Shown: piece by piece, positions 37,701-50,550 of the stretch
Position numbering within the stretch: position 1 is the first letter of the stretch
How the letters are laid out: each line of letters starts with the position of its first letter
Assembly: GCF_030463535.1 (NCBI RefSeq)
Contig: NC_132880.1
Coordinates: 38,535,342-38,599,341 of the forward strand
DNA: 64,000 bases
Source: Salminus brasiliensis
Lineage: Eukaryota > Chordata > Actinopteri > Characiformes > Bryconidae
Direction of reading: 5' to 3'
The notes under the pieces: model-generated
What the model saw: only the letters and a program-made list of their open reading frames with translations
Told to the model about the DNA's origin: nothing
Database searches by the model: none
Program-made: the position numbers and the translations under genes

Positions 37701-38396
37701 AATAGGAAACTAAAACGTTAAAAGTTGCTTGGCTTAAAAAAATAAACCCAATTGCATAAAAAGTAACTGAACTGAAAACTTTGAACCATGCAGAATACGA
37801 TAATACACAGGAAACCTATTGACCACATGTGGTCCTGTTTAATATATGTGTGTGGGTACAATCTTATCTAGAAACTAGAATATCAATAATTGAGCAGTTA
37901 GAGGTACCAAATATGGCAGCTTGTAGAGCTTCAATGCATTCATACTCTCAGGCCTGTATGGCTATGGTGCTGTGGTGCTGTGACCCCCCCCCCCCAAAAA
38001 CAAACAAACAAACAAACAAACAAACAAACAAACAAAAAAATCATAAATAAATATTATAATCATCAAGTTATCTTTTTTTGCAATTGCAAAAAAAATTAAG
38101 ACCATTTCATAAACTTTGCCAGTCCTGTCATGTACTGTGTAATTACAGTATAGCAGCAATGAAGCACAACTACAATATATGAACACAACCGATTTATGGA
38201 CTTGATAACTTCTGCTCTTTTTGCTCTAGCCGGTCATTTCAGAACTTTCCTGTCCACTCAGGTCTCACTTCACCTGTGTGTGGGGCAGAAACCAGCTCAT
38301 TTCCAGACCCTCCAACATAGGTCGCTGATTTTGTAACAACTCTGAGCCAAACACCGCCAGCAGACCTCTTACTGAGTGTTAGCCGTGCCCTCCCAC

Positions 38397-38433
<37 letters not shown>

Positions 38434-38449
38434 CCCAGCTAGAATGTGT
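37700..38449. other. intergenic upstream of ctnnal1 with simple repeats
   Basis: Contains a C run followed by (AAAC)n at 37984-38035 and an (AC)n at 38401-38431. No coding content is supported. Confidence 0.6.
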
Positions 38450-38831
38450 GTGTGTGTTAGTTACAGTCTGTCCCGTACAGCCTGCCCAGTCTCTGGCTTG
38501 CCTGCCTGCCTGCCTGCCTCGCTCCTGCCGCTGTAGTTGGGTAAACTCCATGGCTACAACCAGTCAGCCGGGCGGCGGCTCTGACTAACCGTGGATTTAC
38601 CGGCCACTGTGGGCTGCTCTGGAGGAAACTACGGGAATTGTTACTCGGTGGAACCGAGTAGTGTTGTTTTCTTTTAGCGAGAAACAAACCGCTCGGTTTA
38701 GTGAATCTTATAGTCAGGTGACGAAAACACCAACTCAGTAGTGCGGTTTTTATTAGCAGGGAGAAACACACACATATATATACACACACACACACGGAGA
38801 GAGAGAGACAGATAGAGAGAGCTAGGCGGGA
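38450..38831 (+). promoter_or_regulatory. ctnnal1 5' UTR / core promoter region (approximate)
   Basis: This stretch directly precedes the ctnnal1 start codon and is richer in G+C and CpG than its surroundings, especially 38560-38660. It also has short GCCT, AC and GA repeats. No clear TATA box is seen. The transcription start cannot be set. Confidence 0.4.
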
Positions 38832-38951
38832 ATGGCTTCGTCTCCCGGTAGCAGCAGCAGTGGTGGTGGTGGTGGTGGTGGTAACTTTGACTGCGGACTC
38901 GAAATCAAAACTCGGTCGGTGGAGCAAACACTCATCCCTCTGGTCTCTCAG
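38832..38951 (+). CDS. ctnnal1: alpha-catulin, first coding exon (5' partial gene)
   Basis: The exon holds 40 codons from an ATG in good context (GGCGGGAATGG) to a donor after CTCTCAG (GTGAGTCTCC), ending in phase 0. The peptide starts MASSPGSSSS, has seven glycines, then carries GLEIKTRSVEQTLIPLVSQ, which differs from human CTNNAL1 at a single residue (I for L). By family knowledge alpha-catulin is a vinculin/alpha-catenin-related scaffold implicated in Rho (Lbc) signalling and linkage to the cytoskeleton. Only the N-terminal tip is in this window. The remaining exons must lie beyond 64,000, which implies a first intron longer than 25 kb. The Ser/Gly run is encoded by AGC and GGT repeats, which may vary in length. 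Confidence 0.92.
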
Positions 38952-39565
38952 GTGAGTCTCCTAAAGCCTCGGAAAACTTGCCTCGTAGTTCGTGTGTGTG
39001 TGTGTGTGTGTGTGAACATGTTGGTGGGCACCAGCCAGCTCTCCAGGCTCCCCGCCTACCAACCATTTACTCTGTGGAGAAAGAGAGCAGAAAGTGAGAA
39101 AGTCTTGGTTAACTGACTCGCTGTCAGTCAGCCCGGCTCTCAGGGTGCTAGATAGCTACCTGTTCTCTGGCTGCAGTGTGAAAGAGAAAGGCAGTGAGGG
39201 GAGAACATCCATCTGGAAAGTAACGTGATGGTCTGGGCTTGATAGCAAGCTAAGCTATCACAGCTCCCTGACTGAGCCAGTGGAGAGCCAGTGGAGAGCC
39301 TGTGGTACTGGCGTGCACACATGTTGAGGATCCAGACTGTTAAACTCAAATCCTTGCTTATGTTTCAGGTATCAGGTCCTCTTCCAGCGTATTTAGGGGT
39401 AGCTGTGCTCCAGTTAGTTAACCAGCTTATCCTCATGTGTGTTTCCCTGTGCTCTGCTTTGAGGCTCCTCATCCAGCAGAAACCTGCAGGCTTTAGATAC
39501 TCTGGCTGTATCAGGTAATATGGGACATGCATGTGATTTTCCTGTGAAAAGGGAATAAGGAAATC

Positions 39566-39568
<3 letters not shown>

Positions 39569-39599
<31 letters not shown>

Positions 39600-39600
39600 T
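39569..39600. repeat. (TTA)n microsatellite
   Basis: About ten TTA units near the start of ctnnal1 intron 1. Confidence 0.95.
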
Positions 39601-39721
39601 TCCCACCACATTTTACTTTTGCACCTTTTGCACCTTTTGCTCACCCCTAAACATCTTCCTAGTTGTGATCAGCTGAAATAAATAAATGCTACCTGTTGCC
39701 TGATGGGTTAAAGAACCTGCT

Positions 39722-40146
39722 CTATGTCTCCAAATGTTTGTGGACACCCCTTCTAATGAATGCATTACTTTAAGTTGCACCCATAGCCGACATAGAAATG
39801 CAAATGCACACACACACACAACTTGTCTAGGCCCAGTAGAAAAGTATTGTCAGTAGAATAGGTCTCTCTGAAGCAGATAAGGATTAACCTATTGGCACCA
39901 TGCCTAATGCCTGGGGTGGGTTAGAGGGATATAAAGCCCCCCCAGAATTGAGCTGTGGTGCAGTGGAACTGTGCTCTCTGTAATGATGGCGCTCCCAAAC
40001 TTCTAACGATCTTGTTGTTAAATGCAATCAAATCCTCACAGCAATGCTTCTCCAAAAATTAGTAAAAAGCCTTCCCTGGACAGTTAAGCAGGATACACTA
40101 TACCATTGATTTCAGAAAAATGTCCCAATACTTTTGTCCATATAGT
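39722..40146. mobile_element. short TA-flanked element family, copy 2
   Basis: The copy shares the start CCAAATGTTTGTGGACACCCC, a central block (TATAAAGCCCCCCCAG, ATTGAGCTGTGG) and the end CCCAATACTTTTGTCCATATAG with the copy at 101-480. It is inside ctnnal1 intron 1. Confidence 0.7.
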
Positions 40147-40213
40147 GCATATATTTATATTCCCCCATTTTTTGTCCTTTCATGCAGGTTATGTTAGGAC
40201 AGTTGTCAGTTGA

Positions 40214-40535
40214 CCAGGATATGGACTCTGTAAAATACTCCCACCTTATTGTGCTTTACATTAATAAGCAAAGCCGCAGTTCTGCCAGTGCTGCACAACA
40301 TAACCTCAACCTGCCGCAGGAGGAGATTTAAGATTTAACACTGCTGGTACACTGTGGCTGAAACGGTGATCTGTGGGTCACCATAAAGATCATGACCACC
40401 ACTGATGCTAATGGGGCTGAAAGGTCAGTGATGGGAGACTTACTGATGGTCTATTCAGTGGCCCCCCTAGAGAAGCAGGACCCTTTCAGAGCCACATAGG
40501 GTTCACACAATAGGTGGTCCAAAGCATCCCAGTGA
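40214..40535. repeat. dispersed duplication, copy A
   Basis: This block (AGGATATGGACT ... ACACAATAGGTGG, CCAAAGCATC) recurs at 41987-42295, in the same orientation and about 1.77 kb away. The two copies differ by few substitutions and a 13-bp net indel (GGCCCCCCTAGA region). No transposon family was recognised. Confidence 0.88.
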
Positions 40536-40539
40536 TAGC

Positions 40540-41980
40540 CCTCCCCCCTTTCTACTGGTCTGTTTCATTGAGCTTATCTTTTAGTAGGGAGAGCTAAAAA
40601 TAGCTCTATATGATACTAAATCAGTAATAAATACAGCATGTATAGAGTATAAAGACTGATACTGATAAAGATGATCTTGATGCTGACACTAGCTGAGTCT
40701 GTGTGTATGTAGCACCGCACTGAAGCCCTTGAAGCCTCTAATTTCAAGAGTAGTAAACAGAAGTGAGGCAGCTGAGAGGGATACAGAACTGACGTGTTTG
40801 GGTGTTTGTGTGTAAAACACTGCTCTTGGGTTAAAAGTGCATGTGTTGAATGACAAAAACCCAACGCTGAGCAAAACAATTGTTTTCTTTTCTTCATAAT
40901 TGAAGTTTTCTTCAGCCAGTGGCTTTGGGCTCGAAACGCCCTGCAGCAAGTATCTGTCAACAACAGCGATTTCAGCCCAGGCAGTGAGCGTACGTGTTGG
41001 AGAAAGTAATCTGTGCAAATGCAAGTGCGAGTTGGGAGAGTTGTGGGAGGGAGCTGCACTGATTTACAGGGCGGAAATGAAGTTAGAGAAGGCAATATTA
41101 CATGTGTTTTTGACTCATAGGGAGGGCTGTGGAGCTGCACATCTGTGTGATCTTTTCTCTGGTGTTATCAGTCTCACTCCCACAGCTGTGTAATGACTGT
41201 AGCTTTAGACTCCAAGACCCTGATGAACCTTTCTGCTTGCCTGTCTGCTCTGCTGTCACGTCCTTTCCAGACTGGGTATAAAAAAAATCCAGTACTTTTA
41301 TGGTACTTTTATGAATCTGGGTACCCTAATGCTGAGGGTTGACCAATAGCGGCCTAAGCCGAGTTGAGTTTCTATAAATGAGACCCTTATAAATGTTGGG
41401 TAAGATATGGTGCTATTTAAAAGTGTGGTAAATTCTCTTGTTAACCTTTTTTAGAACGAACATTTTTTAGTGTGTTTAAATCATAATGCGTTTTACACTA
41501 GTGTGTGTTTTTTTTGGGGGGGGCGGGGGGTGTCAGGGGTTCCTCCTCCCAGACCTGGAAATGCTCACACTGCGAGTTTGGTACGTTTGGTTGTGTGAAA
41601 GCTGTTTTGGAGCCTGGGAGCGGCACAGAGCATCATCCTCCTGAAATTAGTGGTCTGTGGTTCTCTCCCTGTGTTGCATATGGGGTTGCATGAATCTTTT
41701 AATGTGGCTGCTTCGATTTATCACCTGCGTGGTTTAAGAATGATATACAGTATGTTTAGGAGGTCTGTTCTTATTGGCTGTCCTGTTCTGTTACTGTGCC
41801 TCGTTCAAAAATAGTCTGGGCTGAAGGGAAACCAGCTCTGTAGCCTGAACATATAGCAGACATCAGGAAAAATAAGTCATGCAAGGCAAGCTGTTTCTGC
41901 AGCTTAGTGTGCATGTATAGATTTTAATATCACATTGTATCAGAGTCCCTTGTTTAAAAGAAACAGTGAGAGCGATTTGA
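40540..41980. other. ctnnal1 intron 1, nothing recognised
   Basis: Lies between the two copies of the dispersed duplication. The 174-residue minus frame at 41140-40616 is not recognisable and is treated as chance. Confidence 0.5.
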
Positions 41981-41986
41981 TTTAAC

Positions 41987-42295
41987 AGGATATGGACTTA
42001 ATATTCAAACCCACTTTATTGTGCTTTACATTAATAAGCAAAGCCACAGTTCTGCCAGTGCTGCACAACATAACCTCAACCTGCCGCAGGAGGAGATTTA
42101 AGATTTAACACTGCTGGTACACTGTGGCTGAAACGGTGATCTGTGGGTCACCATAAAGATCATGACCACCACTGATGCTAATGGGGCTGAAAGGTCAGTG
42201 ATAGAAGACTTACTGATGGTCTATTCAGAGAAGCGGGACCCTTTCAGTGCCTCATGGGGTTCACACAATAGGTGGCCCAAAGCATCTCAACAGTG
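41987..42295. repeat. dispersed duplication, copy B
   Basis: Near-identical to 40214-40535, including CTCAACCTGCCGCAGGAGG, AAACGGTGATCTGTGGGTC and CACCACTGATGCTAATGGGG. Confidence 0.88.
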
Positions 42296-42299
42296 AAAG

Positions 42300-43580
42300 C
42301 CATGAGTCCAGAAAGTGCTAATCTTTGTCACCTCAGTGTTTGTATCCAAGGAAAATAATGAAAAGTGATAAACGCATGCACACACATAGCATGCTTCTGT
42401 GTAACAGCAAGCCAGTGTTAATGAGCCCCTCCTCCAACCGAGCCCAGAATCAGAATAATCCTGGGTGCTGACTTGTGTAGTGTGAAAATTGCCTTTAAAC
42501 GCTTCTGTTGGCCTAATCATCTCAGTTCTGAATCCACTGTTTTGTACGGGTTTGAAACCAGTTGCAGGTTTCTAACCAGCCGTAATTCAAGAAGGAGCAA
42601 AGGCAAACAGCAGAAAATAGACTGCGGACTACGAATAATGTCTGTTAATGGCACCCATGGGCCTCCAGCGGGCATTCCTCTAGAATGGAAAACATAAAGG
42701 ATCTGAACTGGATCAGACTTCAAATAGCTGATAATGATATATTGAAATATGTGAGAAAGGAAAATAAGATCCGGTCAGCAGGGCTCTCTTTCCATTGATG
42801 GACGTGATAGATGGGAACCGATGGTGTACGGTCTGTAACTGTAAGGGCCTCTACACGTAATATGGTAGGCGCTTCTGATATTGGCTGATGAGTATGAGAA
42901 CAAGGTAGGAGTACCTAATAAACTGGCAACTCATTATGTGTATGAAACATGTAACCGAGATGCTGTTAGAACATCAAGCCCCGAAACCAGTCACTAAAAC
43001 TACAGGTTAGTCTTTGAATATGTGCAACTGCTTGTCGTTCATGGCACAACTAACTAGGCCTGGCGGATGTGTTACTTCAGCGTGGCTGTGTGAGAGTGGT
43101 GTGATCGTGTATCTTAAGCCAGAATAGTGCTTATGAAAATTCAGCAGAGTCTTTGATGTGATCAGTCAGATTATAAATTCCTGTGACAAGAACGGCTTGT
43201 TATTACATATTTGTGCTGGCTCTGCCTTTTTTTCCGCCCGACTAAGCACCGTTTTCACGAAAATATTTGCAGCTATAATTGGGCTGAAAATCCCTTCTCT
43301 GTCTCACTTTGTTACGTTGAGTCCTCATGCTTTTGCCATAAATTGAACCATTAAAGGGTTGTGAAAGTGTGGGAGTTTTGTGTGTTCAGTAAAAAAACAA
43401 CAACAAAAAAAAAAACATTCATTTAACATGCAAAGTCTCAGCTATTCAGAAAACCAGCGTTTATGCAGTAGCCTCAGCAATTTTCTAAAGTATTATCATT
43501 CTCTTCTGGCTCTTTCAGTTAAATGCAGAATATACAAGTCGCCACTGTATGCCTGTTTTCAACATTATAAAATCTGGACA
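42300..43580. other. ctnnal1 intron 1, nothing recognised
   Basis: No exon or repeat family is supported. Confidence 0.5.
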
Positions 43581-43583
43581 GTA

Positions 43584-43664
<81 letters not shown>
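43584..43664. repeat. (TG)n(TA)n compound microsatellite
   Basis: Perfect TG units pass directly into perfect TA units. Confidence 0.97.
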
Positions 43665-43666
<2 letters not shown>

Positions 43667-43974
43667 ATACCGGCTACTGCTTGAAATATGAATGGGAGTT
43701 CAACATCAGCTTCCTGGTTACACTGTGAGTGGCGGAGAACCCCATCTCAGTGTGGAGATCTGTGCAAGCGCAGTAGCAGATCAAGCTGAAAAAATCAGAA
43801 ATAATCGTTTTTGTGCCTTGTTGACACGACGCTACAAACTCAAAAGGGTTTTTTGTTTTTTTTTGGTCAGAGATTTTTAATTATTTTGAAACTGTAACTC
43901 TTTTATTTTGGTCTCTCCCCATTCATAGAGTTAGCACCTGGCCTCATATCACTGGACATAACTGCCAGGCGGTG

Positions 43975-44120
43975 CTGAATGGACCAATAGAAATGCACTA
44001 GAATGACTTGGAATCTAATCTTTTTGCATTGACTTCCATTAAAAGTTGGAAGTTTTTTTTTGTCCTTCAAAAGGTTCCTTGTCATTTTTGCATTTTGGAG
44101 ATACAAGATTTTTGCATGAA
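43975..44120. mobile_element. small MITE-like repeat (TTGTATCTC family), copy
   Basis: GGACCAATAGAAATGCACTAG, TTTTTGCATTGACTTCCATT, then at the right end GGAGATACAAGATTTTTGCATG. The right end inverted (CATGCAAAAATCTTGTATCTCC) matches the left ends of the copies at 45080 and 49513. Confidence 0.55.
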
Positions 44121-45079
44121 TGCACAAAAAAATCTTTATTCAGGCCTTGTTACAGTAGGGATGTCTTGGCACCATTATAATAATGAATTGACTGAGAGCA
44201 GAAAGGATAAACAGTGTGCCTCCTTTGGCGATGGTGATGATGAAGATGAATGAATCTCATCTCTGTGTAAACCACAAGGGATTACAAGGCCAGATACCTT
44301 CCGGCGCTAAAGCAACACAGCCGTCATGTATGGTGTGTGTGTGTGCCTGTGTGTGCATGTCTCTGCTGCATTATATTTGCCTAGCCAGCGGAGGTACGAA
44401 GGCCAAAGCCAGAGCTGATAAAATCTACTACTGATTACAACTCAACCAGGACCATCCTAGCTGCATTATACATGAAGCTCACACCAGAAAAGACTCAGAC
44501 AAAAGAGGATGTTGTATAGTGAGGCGTTCGGTGGTAATCAGGCATTGAGTAATGTCCCCGATGAGACTGTGGATCCGTGTAGCAGACAATTAGTAAAGTC
44601 ATCATTGTATACGTGTGAATTTTACAGATTACCTTTTAAACACTACATAATTAATGTTCACACACAAAAGAAGCAAATTCATTTTCCATAATGTATGCAG
44701 TCTGTGTTACTGCATTTAACTAGTGGAATTTGTGTTTTGGCTATTGAACAACTTGTTCCTCCTCTCTAAATATTACTTCTCAGCAGCTGCCAAGAGAGCA
44801 GTTATCACTTTGTGTCTGTATAAAAGGCAATAAAAAGCCACTCACAGGTGTGGATTTATTGTCTTACCCTCACTAATACACACTACAGTGAGAATTCACT
44901 GCTTCCCATCTCAGTCAAACAACAGCTTTTACACAGATGTGATTTTATTTATTTATTTTTTTTGTATTATTATTATGATTAATTTTTTTTTTTAATTGGC
45001 CTGGGTTGTCGGGAGGATAGTGGAGAAAACAGGGAGGTCTAATGTAAATAAGGATGCATCAATAACACTTTTTTGTTGT

Positions 45080-45205
45080 CATGCAAAAAACCTTGTATCT
45101 CAATTTTGCCGTTTTTCATTTTTCAACATAGCAATCGGGCAGTCGGCAGAGACCAATAGAAATGCTCCAAAATAAAATCTTTTTTTTTTTTTACACTTAT
45201 GTTGT
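45080..45205. mobile_element. small MITE-like repeat (TTGTATCTC family), copy
   Basis: It starts CATGCAAAAAACCTTGTATCTC and contains GACCAATAGAAATGCTCC and a T run. These are shared with 43975-44120, 26690-26770 and 32930-32990. Confidence 0.55.
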
Positions 45206-47990
45206 GATATAATTGAATAAATGTGTTTATCTGGCACCGATACAACTTTTATACAAACAAGGTTACAGTTACCATAGCAATACTTCTCAACCACTACAGT
45301 TCCTACAATACCACCAATGGCTTACACTGTAATGTTTATGGGTGGCACATTAGGGATTGGGAGATTACCGTATTTACCCTGCTAGCGTATACTGTGTAGT
45401 CTCTGTGACGGTTCAATGCGAATACATGATACACGTACTGTTACCATCCCACTCAGTAGGTGCCCATAAAACCTGATATTTATGCCATTCCACTTTTTAT
45501 ATATTTAAATTTTGTTTTGTTCAGGCAAACTTTCAAACATCCAGAATGTGCTGTTTCCTCTGGTTTGTGCGGATGTCACAGGGGCTCTTCAGGACGAAAT
45601 ACTGCCATTACAGATTTCACAGTGGCATCCTTGCTGCTACTTGTAGGAATAATCCCACAATACATAATTCCTGGTTTCTGTTTTCCCTGTTCACAGTGTT
45701 TTGGCAAAAACTGTTAATTAATTCAGCTTTTTGTCTGTTAAGAGTTTCCCCCACAAATGTATCCAAATATTCTTTAAAAACAATAAATTTAACTTCATTA
45801 TGAACCATAATTATTTCAATAATTTTGTTTCAAGTTAGATTTTTTTAATTATAACATTTTAAATTTGTTAGTTTTATGTGCTGCAAATTGTGAGATTTTA
45901 TTTTTGCAGATGAAAGATGGAGAGCCAAGTATATGTTTCAGTGCTGTTTTCGCTCCATGTTTAAATTCCATAGCAAATGAAATAACTTCAATCTCCAACA
46001 TCAGGACTGACGACTCCACGAGTTATTCCTGTGTTCTGGATTACATTTGTATAGATTTATGACCGTTCATATCTAATAGAAGTCAGCTAAAGTGATTAGC
46101 GGCCTGCTGTTTCTGAGGATCTCTGACTGAGGACTCTGACTGAGGACATGCTCAGCTTTCAGCAGTCACAACACACAGAAACAAACAGATGAATGTGTGT
46201 TTGGCAGTTTATCTTCGTTTAAACACTGTCTTATTATTTATTTATTTATTTATTCCACTGATTTACTATGCTTGAGTCTTTCAAAGAAGAGGACTAGCTT
46301 GTTAAATCGTAATGGGAATGATGGCTGTGTTCTGTCTTTAGCTAATGTTACCTGTTTGTCTTTGACATTTTCTAGCATAAAATCACTACTATCGTAAGTC
46401 TCTGCCATTTCTCCTGGTTTTCTCCCAGGAATTAGGGCTGTGTATTTATATGTATACATTCTGAGGAAAAGTTTTTTTTTTTTTTTTTTTTATCCAGTCA
46501 GAACAGTGTGGTCTGAAGACCACTGAACCGCTGTCTGCCACCAATCTTTACTGGTAAACTATACATTCTAAACTGCTACTGTGTTTTTGAGAATTGATAC
46601 AAAATTGCATAACAATTATTTTGATGCTTGGATATATCAGTGTTTTCTTACACCCCTAGAAAGAATACCCAAGTGAAAAAGTGAACATTTAAATGTTTTT
46701 AGATGTGAAGCACCCTGACAGACTTTGCTAAAATTGGGAATAACCACAGGGAAAAAGAGTGGACAATGTGCCTTTTGAGGTTGGAATTGGAATGAAATAT
46801 ACTTGAATAGCTATCAATATATTTTGGTTGTGGAGCTGGGTGTTATGATTTATCATAAAATCTATTACAATATTTAAAGACACATTACATTATGATATGC
46901 AATATTTATTGCAATATTTACATTTAAAAAAACTGCTATTCAAATACTCCCCCATACGGATTTGTACTCCAAATATGTTACACTCCATTCAATGAAATAG
47001 GACTGATTACACTCTTTGTAATTAAATGTTCAGTGATCAGTTGATCAGTGTTCTTTAAGCACTGGCGATATCCATTATATACTCATAAATGCATAGCGTG
47101 TACCACGTTAACGTTTATCACGGACTGATTAAAATATTGTCATATTGCCCACCTCTATTTAATTAGCGGATAGGTTGGGGTGAATGTGAACTGTACATAC
47201 TTGTACAATCTTTGTGACTTGTGCTTATATATTGATGCTAATATTTTTTTTATATATATATATATATATATATAACTGAACTTATATAACTGATACTGTG
47301 TATCTTAATTTGTGCTGTTTCTCCCTTTTTGACATGATTGGAATCTATTCTTTACATTGAGTCATGTTTTGATCTGACACCAACAGTTTGACTCGTGTTG
47401 CACAAGTAGGTGCATGTAGCGTTAAGAATCAACAAGGGCTTCTTGGTGCATGATGGTATGCTTGCCTGGCTGATGTATCTAGCCCCCATCTTTTTACAGG
47501 GAAAACAGAGTTGTTACCCACTACATTAACCACTATCTACAGCATCTCCTCTATCTACACTGTCTAGGCCACAGCATATCTGCAGTATGACACCTGTTGG
47601 CTCTTTGTTCTCCGAATAGACTACAGGTGTCAAAAATCAGTGTGGTGTACGGTGCATTTTTGTGTGAACTTGGCTCAGTCCCTGTGTTTTCAGCAGCTTA
47701 TCTGTCACCAGCTTATCCTTGATTTGGCAAGGCTGTCCCTCCTAGCTTCCATAAAACAAGCCTATTGTGTCCATTGTAAAGGTTTTCTGAGCATGATTCA
47801 CTGGCCTTGAGGCCATGAGTTTCCTGCTTCACGTTTCAGCAGAACCGATCGGGGCGGCGTAACTTGTTGCTTTCTCTTATTGGATCATGTGACTGCTTGG
47901 CATAACTCCAGGCTGTATTTATGTTACATGGACCTGCAATCCGTCATCGGGCAGGCTGAGATCTTAATCAGTACTGTGGTATGGTGACAG
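45205..47990. other. ctnnal1 intron 1, AT-rich, nothing recognised
   Basis: Simple tracts only: (TTTA)n near 46215-46255, a T run at 46470-46490 and (TA)n at 47252-47273. Confidence 0.5.
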
Positions 47991-47991
47991 A

Positions 47992-48053
<62 letters not shown>
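47992..48053. repeat. (CT)n microsatellite
   Basis: About 30 CT units, with one TTT interruption near the left end. Confidence 0.96.
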
Positions 48054-48054
<1 letters not shown>

Positions 48055-48055
<1 letters not shown>

Positions 48056-49181
48056 CCTGTTTCAGGACCCCTATGAACTGCAGAAGCCTGGGAGGAGAAA
48101 GGGGAGGGTCCTTTTGGACAGGTCTAGATGCTAGGTCTCATTGCTACTAGTGATCTTAGGCCCCTGGGGTGATACTGGGAAACAATGCAGTTGTCAGCTG
48201 GGAGGACAAGCGAACAGTGCATAGTATGTCCTATTGTTTCCTATTCCACTCCAGCTGACCACCCAAATTAGTCCGCTGACGTATGAGCTTGGTACCGCTT
48301 ACCTAACACGAGAGAAGTTAACAAGACAGGAAAAAAGTTCTGCCTTTTGTTTTCTCCTCCGAGAACGGACAGGCATGCAGAACATTCATCTCTGCAGTGT
48401 ACTTTGGCACTGAAACAGCGCTTTGGCTGCAGTTGCTGAGCCTGAGGAATGTAAGGTGTTTGTGACGAATACCCCATTTACCTTAACAGTAATTACAAAG
48501 GCCGCCTTATTCTCCCGCCAGCCGAGCAGAGACGTATAAGGGCTGGTGCTTCTCCTCCCTGGACACCAACAAACACCAGCAAGCAGTGCTTGTGTTGCAG
48601 GAGTGTTACGTGATGATTTTATAACAAACCTCTTTCCACTCCCCCTCTTTCCTCTATCTCTCTCTCTCACAGCTGACTGGGCAGTAGGGCCTCTCAGAAT
48701 TCTTGGGGGTTTAATTGTCTCTCTGGGCAGCGCTTGTCCTCCTCCCAGAACGAGGAGCTTCCAGTGATGTTTACCATCTTTTAAACCAGGATTAATCGGA
48801 CCATCCAAGCGGCTACACTATAACAACAAGGTTTGCTTCAAAAGCATAAGATGTTTTAACAGAACATTCCCTCCAGGTCTCGGTGAGCTCTGAGGCTGCT
48901 GTAAAAAGAAAAAAAGCCACCTGACTGCAGACATAGGCTTACAAGTCTTTGTGATTCTCTTCCTTCTGAGATACTTAGAGTTCCAAATGTGCTTCATTAA
49001 AACCACAGCCCTTTGAAAGTATAGCCTGGAGCCTCAAGTGATACAATGAGAAGGTAAGAAGAGCCGGCACCACAAGACAAGCTTTCTGAGCATGAAAGGT
49101 GGCGTTTTAAAGAGGTTTAATCAGTTCTTTCGGAACATATATTTTTTAACCGCCACACAGTGTTTAAGATGATGGATCTCT

Positions 49182-49216
<35 letters not shown>

Positions 49217-50285
49217 ACAACAGTGTTAGGGTGCCTCCTGTAATCAGCTCTTGTTGTGGTGGCCCATAGATAAAAAAACAAACGAAGAAATGAAGGAACA
49301 TGTGAAAGCACAGAAAGATTACGTGATAAGTTGATGAGCGTCAACCCCAGCACAACATGTAATGCTGTAAGAACGCTGTAAAAAAAACTCTGTCTTGTTA
49401 CCACAGAAAGTGGTCTATGTTTGGGTTTTTTCACAGTGAATGAAAGTGCACCAGGCCAGCAGGGGCAGACATTTTCATCACAAAGGAACAAGTAAAGCGT
49501 ACTGTCACTATCATGCAAAAACCTGCTATCTCCAAACTGGCAGCTGTACAAGAAACATTTGGTTTAATTTTCATGACATTCAAATCATGTCTAAAAGTGA
49601 AAAACATTGGTTAACTAGTAAGGTAGAATCGGACCAGTCCCGGTAGAAAATTTGGATGCAGTGGTTCCATTTCTTTCCGTTCTACAGTAGCCTTCTTAGC
49701 AATGAAGCTAAATTTCATTTTGGCCATGTTGCCAAATTTGCAACCAGAGTCTGCACAGAAGAGCTCCGATGCTACTCATTTGGTAGACCCGCCCCCTTCT
49801 CCCAGACCAAGCGTGTCTCAGACCGCCCTTCTTGAGCTTACAGGCAGAGTGGATCTTTCCCCTGGGTTCCCAGTTTGTCCAGTAAGTGGAATGCTTAAAC
49901 AGTAAAAGTGCAGTTCATGTAAGTTCCACTACAACAAAGGGTGCCATGCAGGTCCTGCAGAAGGTCTCTTCCAGCCAAGGCTGTCAATCGCTTCGTTTCT
50001 AAGTGTAACCCTGCCTTCTTACGATATAGCAGTATTGATTTCTGAGAGAGCTAACTGTTGGAATTAGACATTGGAGATGGAAAGACAGTGTAGTGGAGTA
50101 AAAATGAGAAGAAAAGTGGCCTGTTTTGTCATTGAAACATACAGCTACACATCTTAACTGCTGCATCTACTGGTCCGGGGGGGCTTTTGTTTCAGCAACC
50201 TCAAACTTGGCATATTTGGAATTGCTCCTGTGAAGACCTGATAGCATTCAGGTGTTCTGAGTGTTCGTGAGGTCAGTATATTGGA
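48055..50285. other. ctnnal1 intron 1, nothing recognised apart from small repeats
   Basis: A poly-T of about 28 lies at 49186-49213. ATCATGCAAAAACCTGCTATCTCC at 49511-49534 is another end of the TTGTATCTC family. No exon is supported. Confidence 0.5.
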
Positions 50286-50550
50286 TGATCACCAACTCAT
50301 CCCAGAAGTATTGGATGGAGCACCATCATTCCAGAGAACACAGTTCCACTGCTCCACAGCTCAATGCTGGGGGGTTTTATACCCCTCTCGCCCATACCTG
50401 GTATTAGGCATGGTGCCAATAGGTTCGTGTTGATCTGCTCCATAGAGTCTGATTCTATTGGCAATGCTTCTGTACTGAGACTAGACACGCTGAATATGTG
50501 TATTTGCACATCTGTGTGAGCAATAGGTGCAACTTGAAGTAGCTGAATGC
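50286..50550 (-). mobile_element. short TA-flanked element family, copy 3 (partial, inverted)
   Basis: Read on the minus strand, this matches the central blocks of the copies at 101-480 and 58590-59046 (GGAATGATGGTGCTCCATCC, CCCCAGCATTGAGCTGTGGA). Terminal repeats are missing, so it is a truncated relic. Confidence 0.65.

Noticed and set aside
38457..38927. 156-residue minus frame
   Set aside because: It lies antisense to the ctnnal1 promoter and first exon and consists largely of translated simple repeats (T and A runs).
40616..41140. 174-residue minus frame, the second-joint longest in the window
   Set aside because: No recognisable domain, no splice or promoter context, and overlapping frames are also open; treated as chance.
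41219..41290. possible thyroglobulin or other exon in the ctnnal1 intron
   Set aside because: No frame with flanking AG/GT sites gave a recognisable peptide.
49117..49551. 144-residue minus frame
   Set aside because: It crosses the poly-T tract as a lysine run and has no family resemblance.
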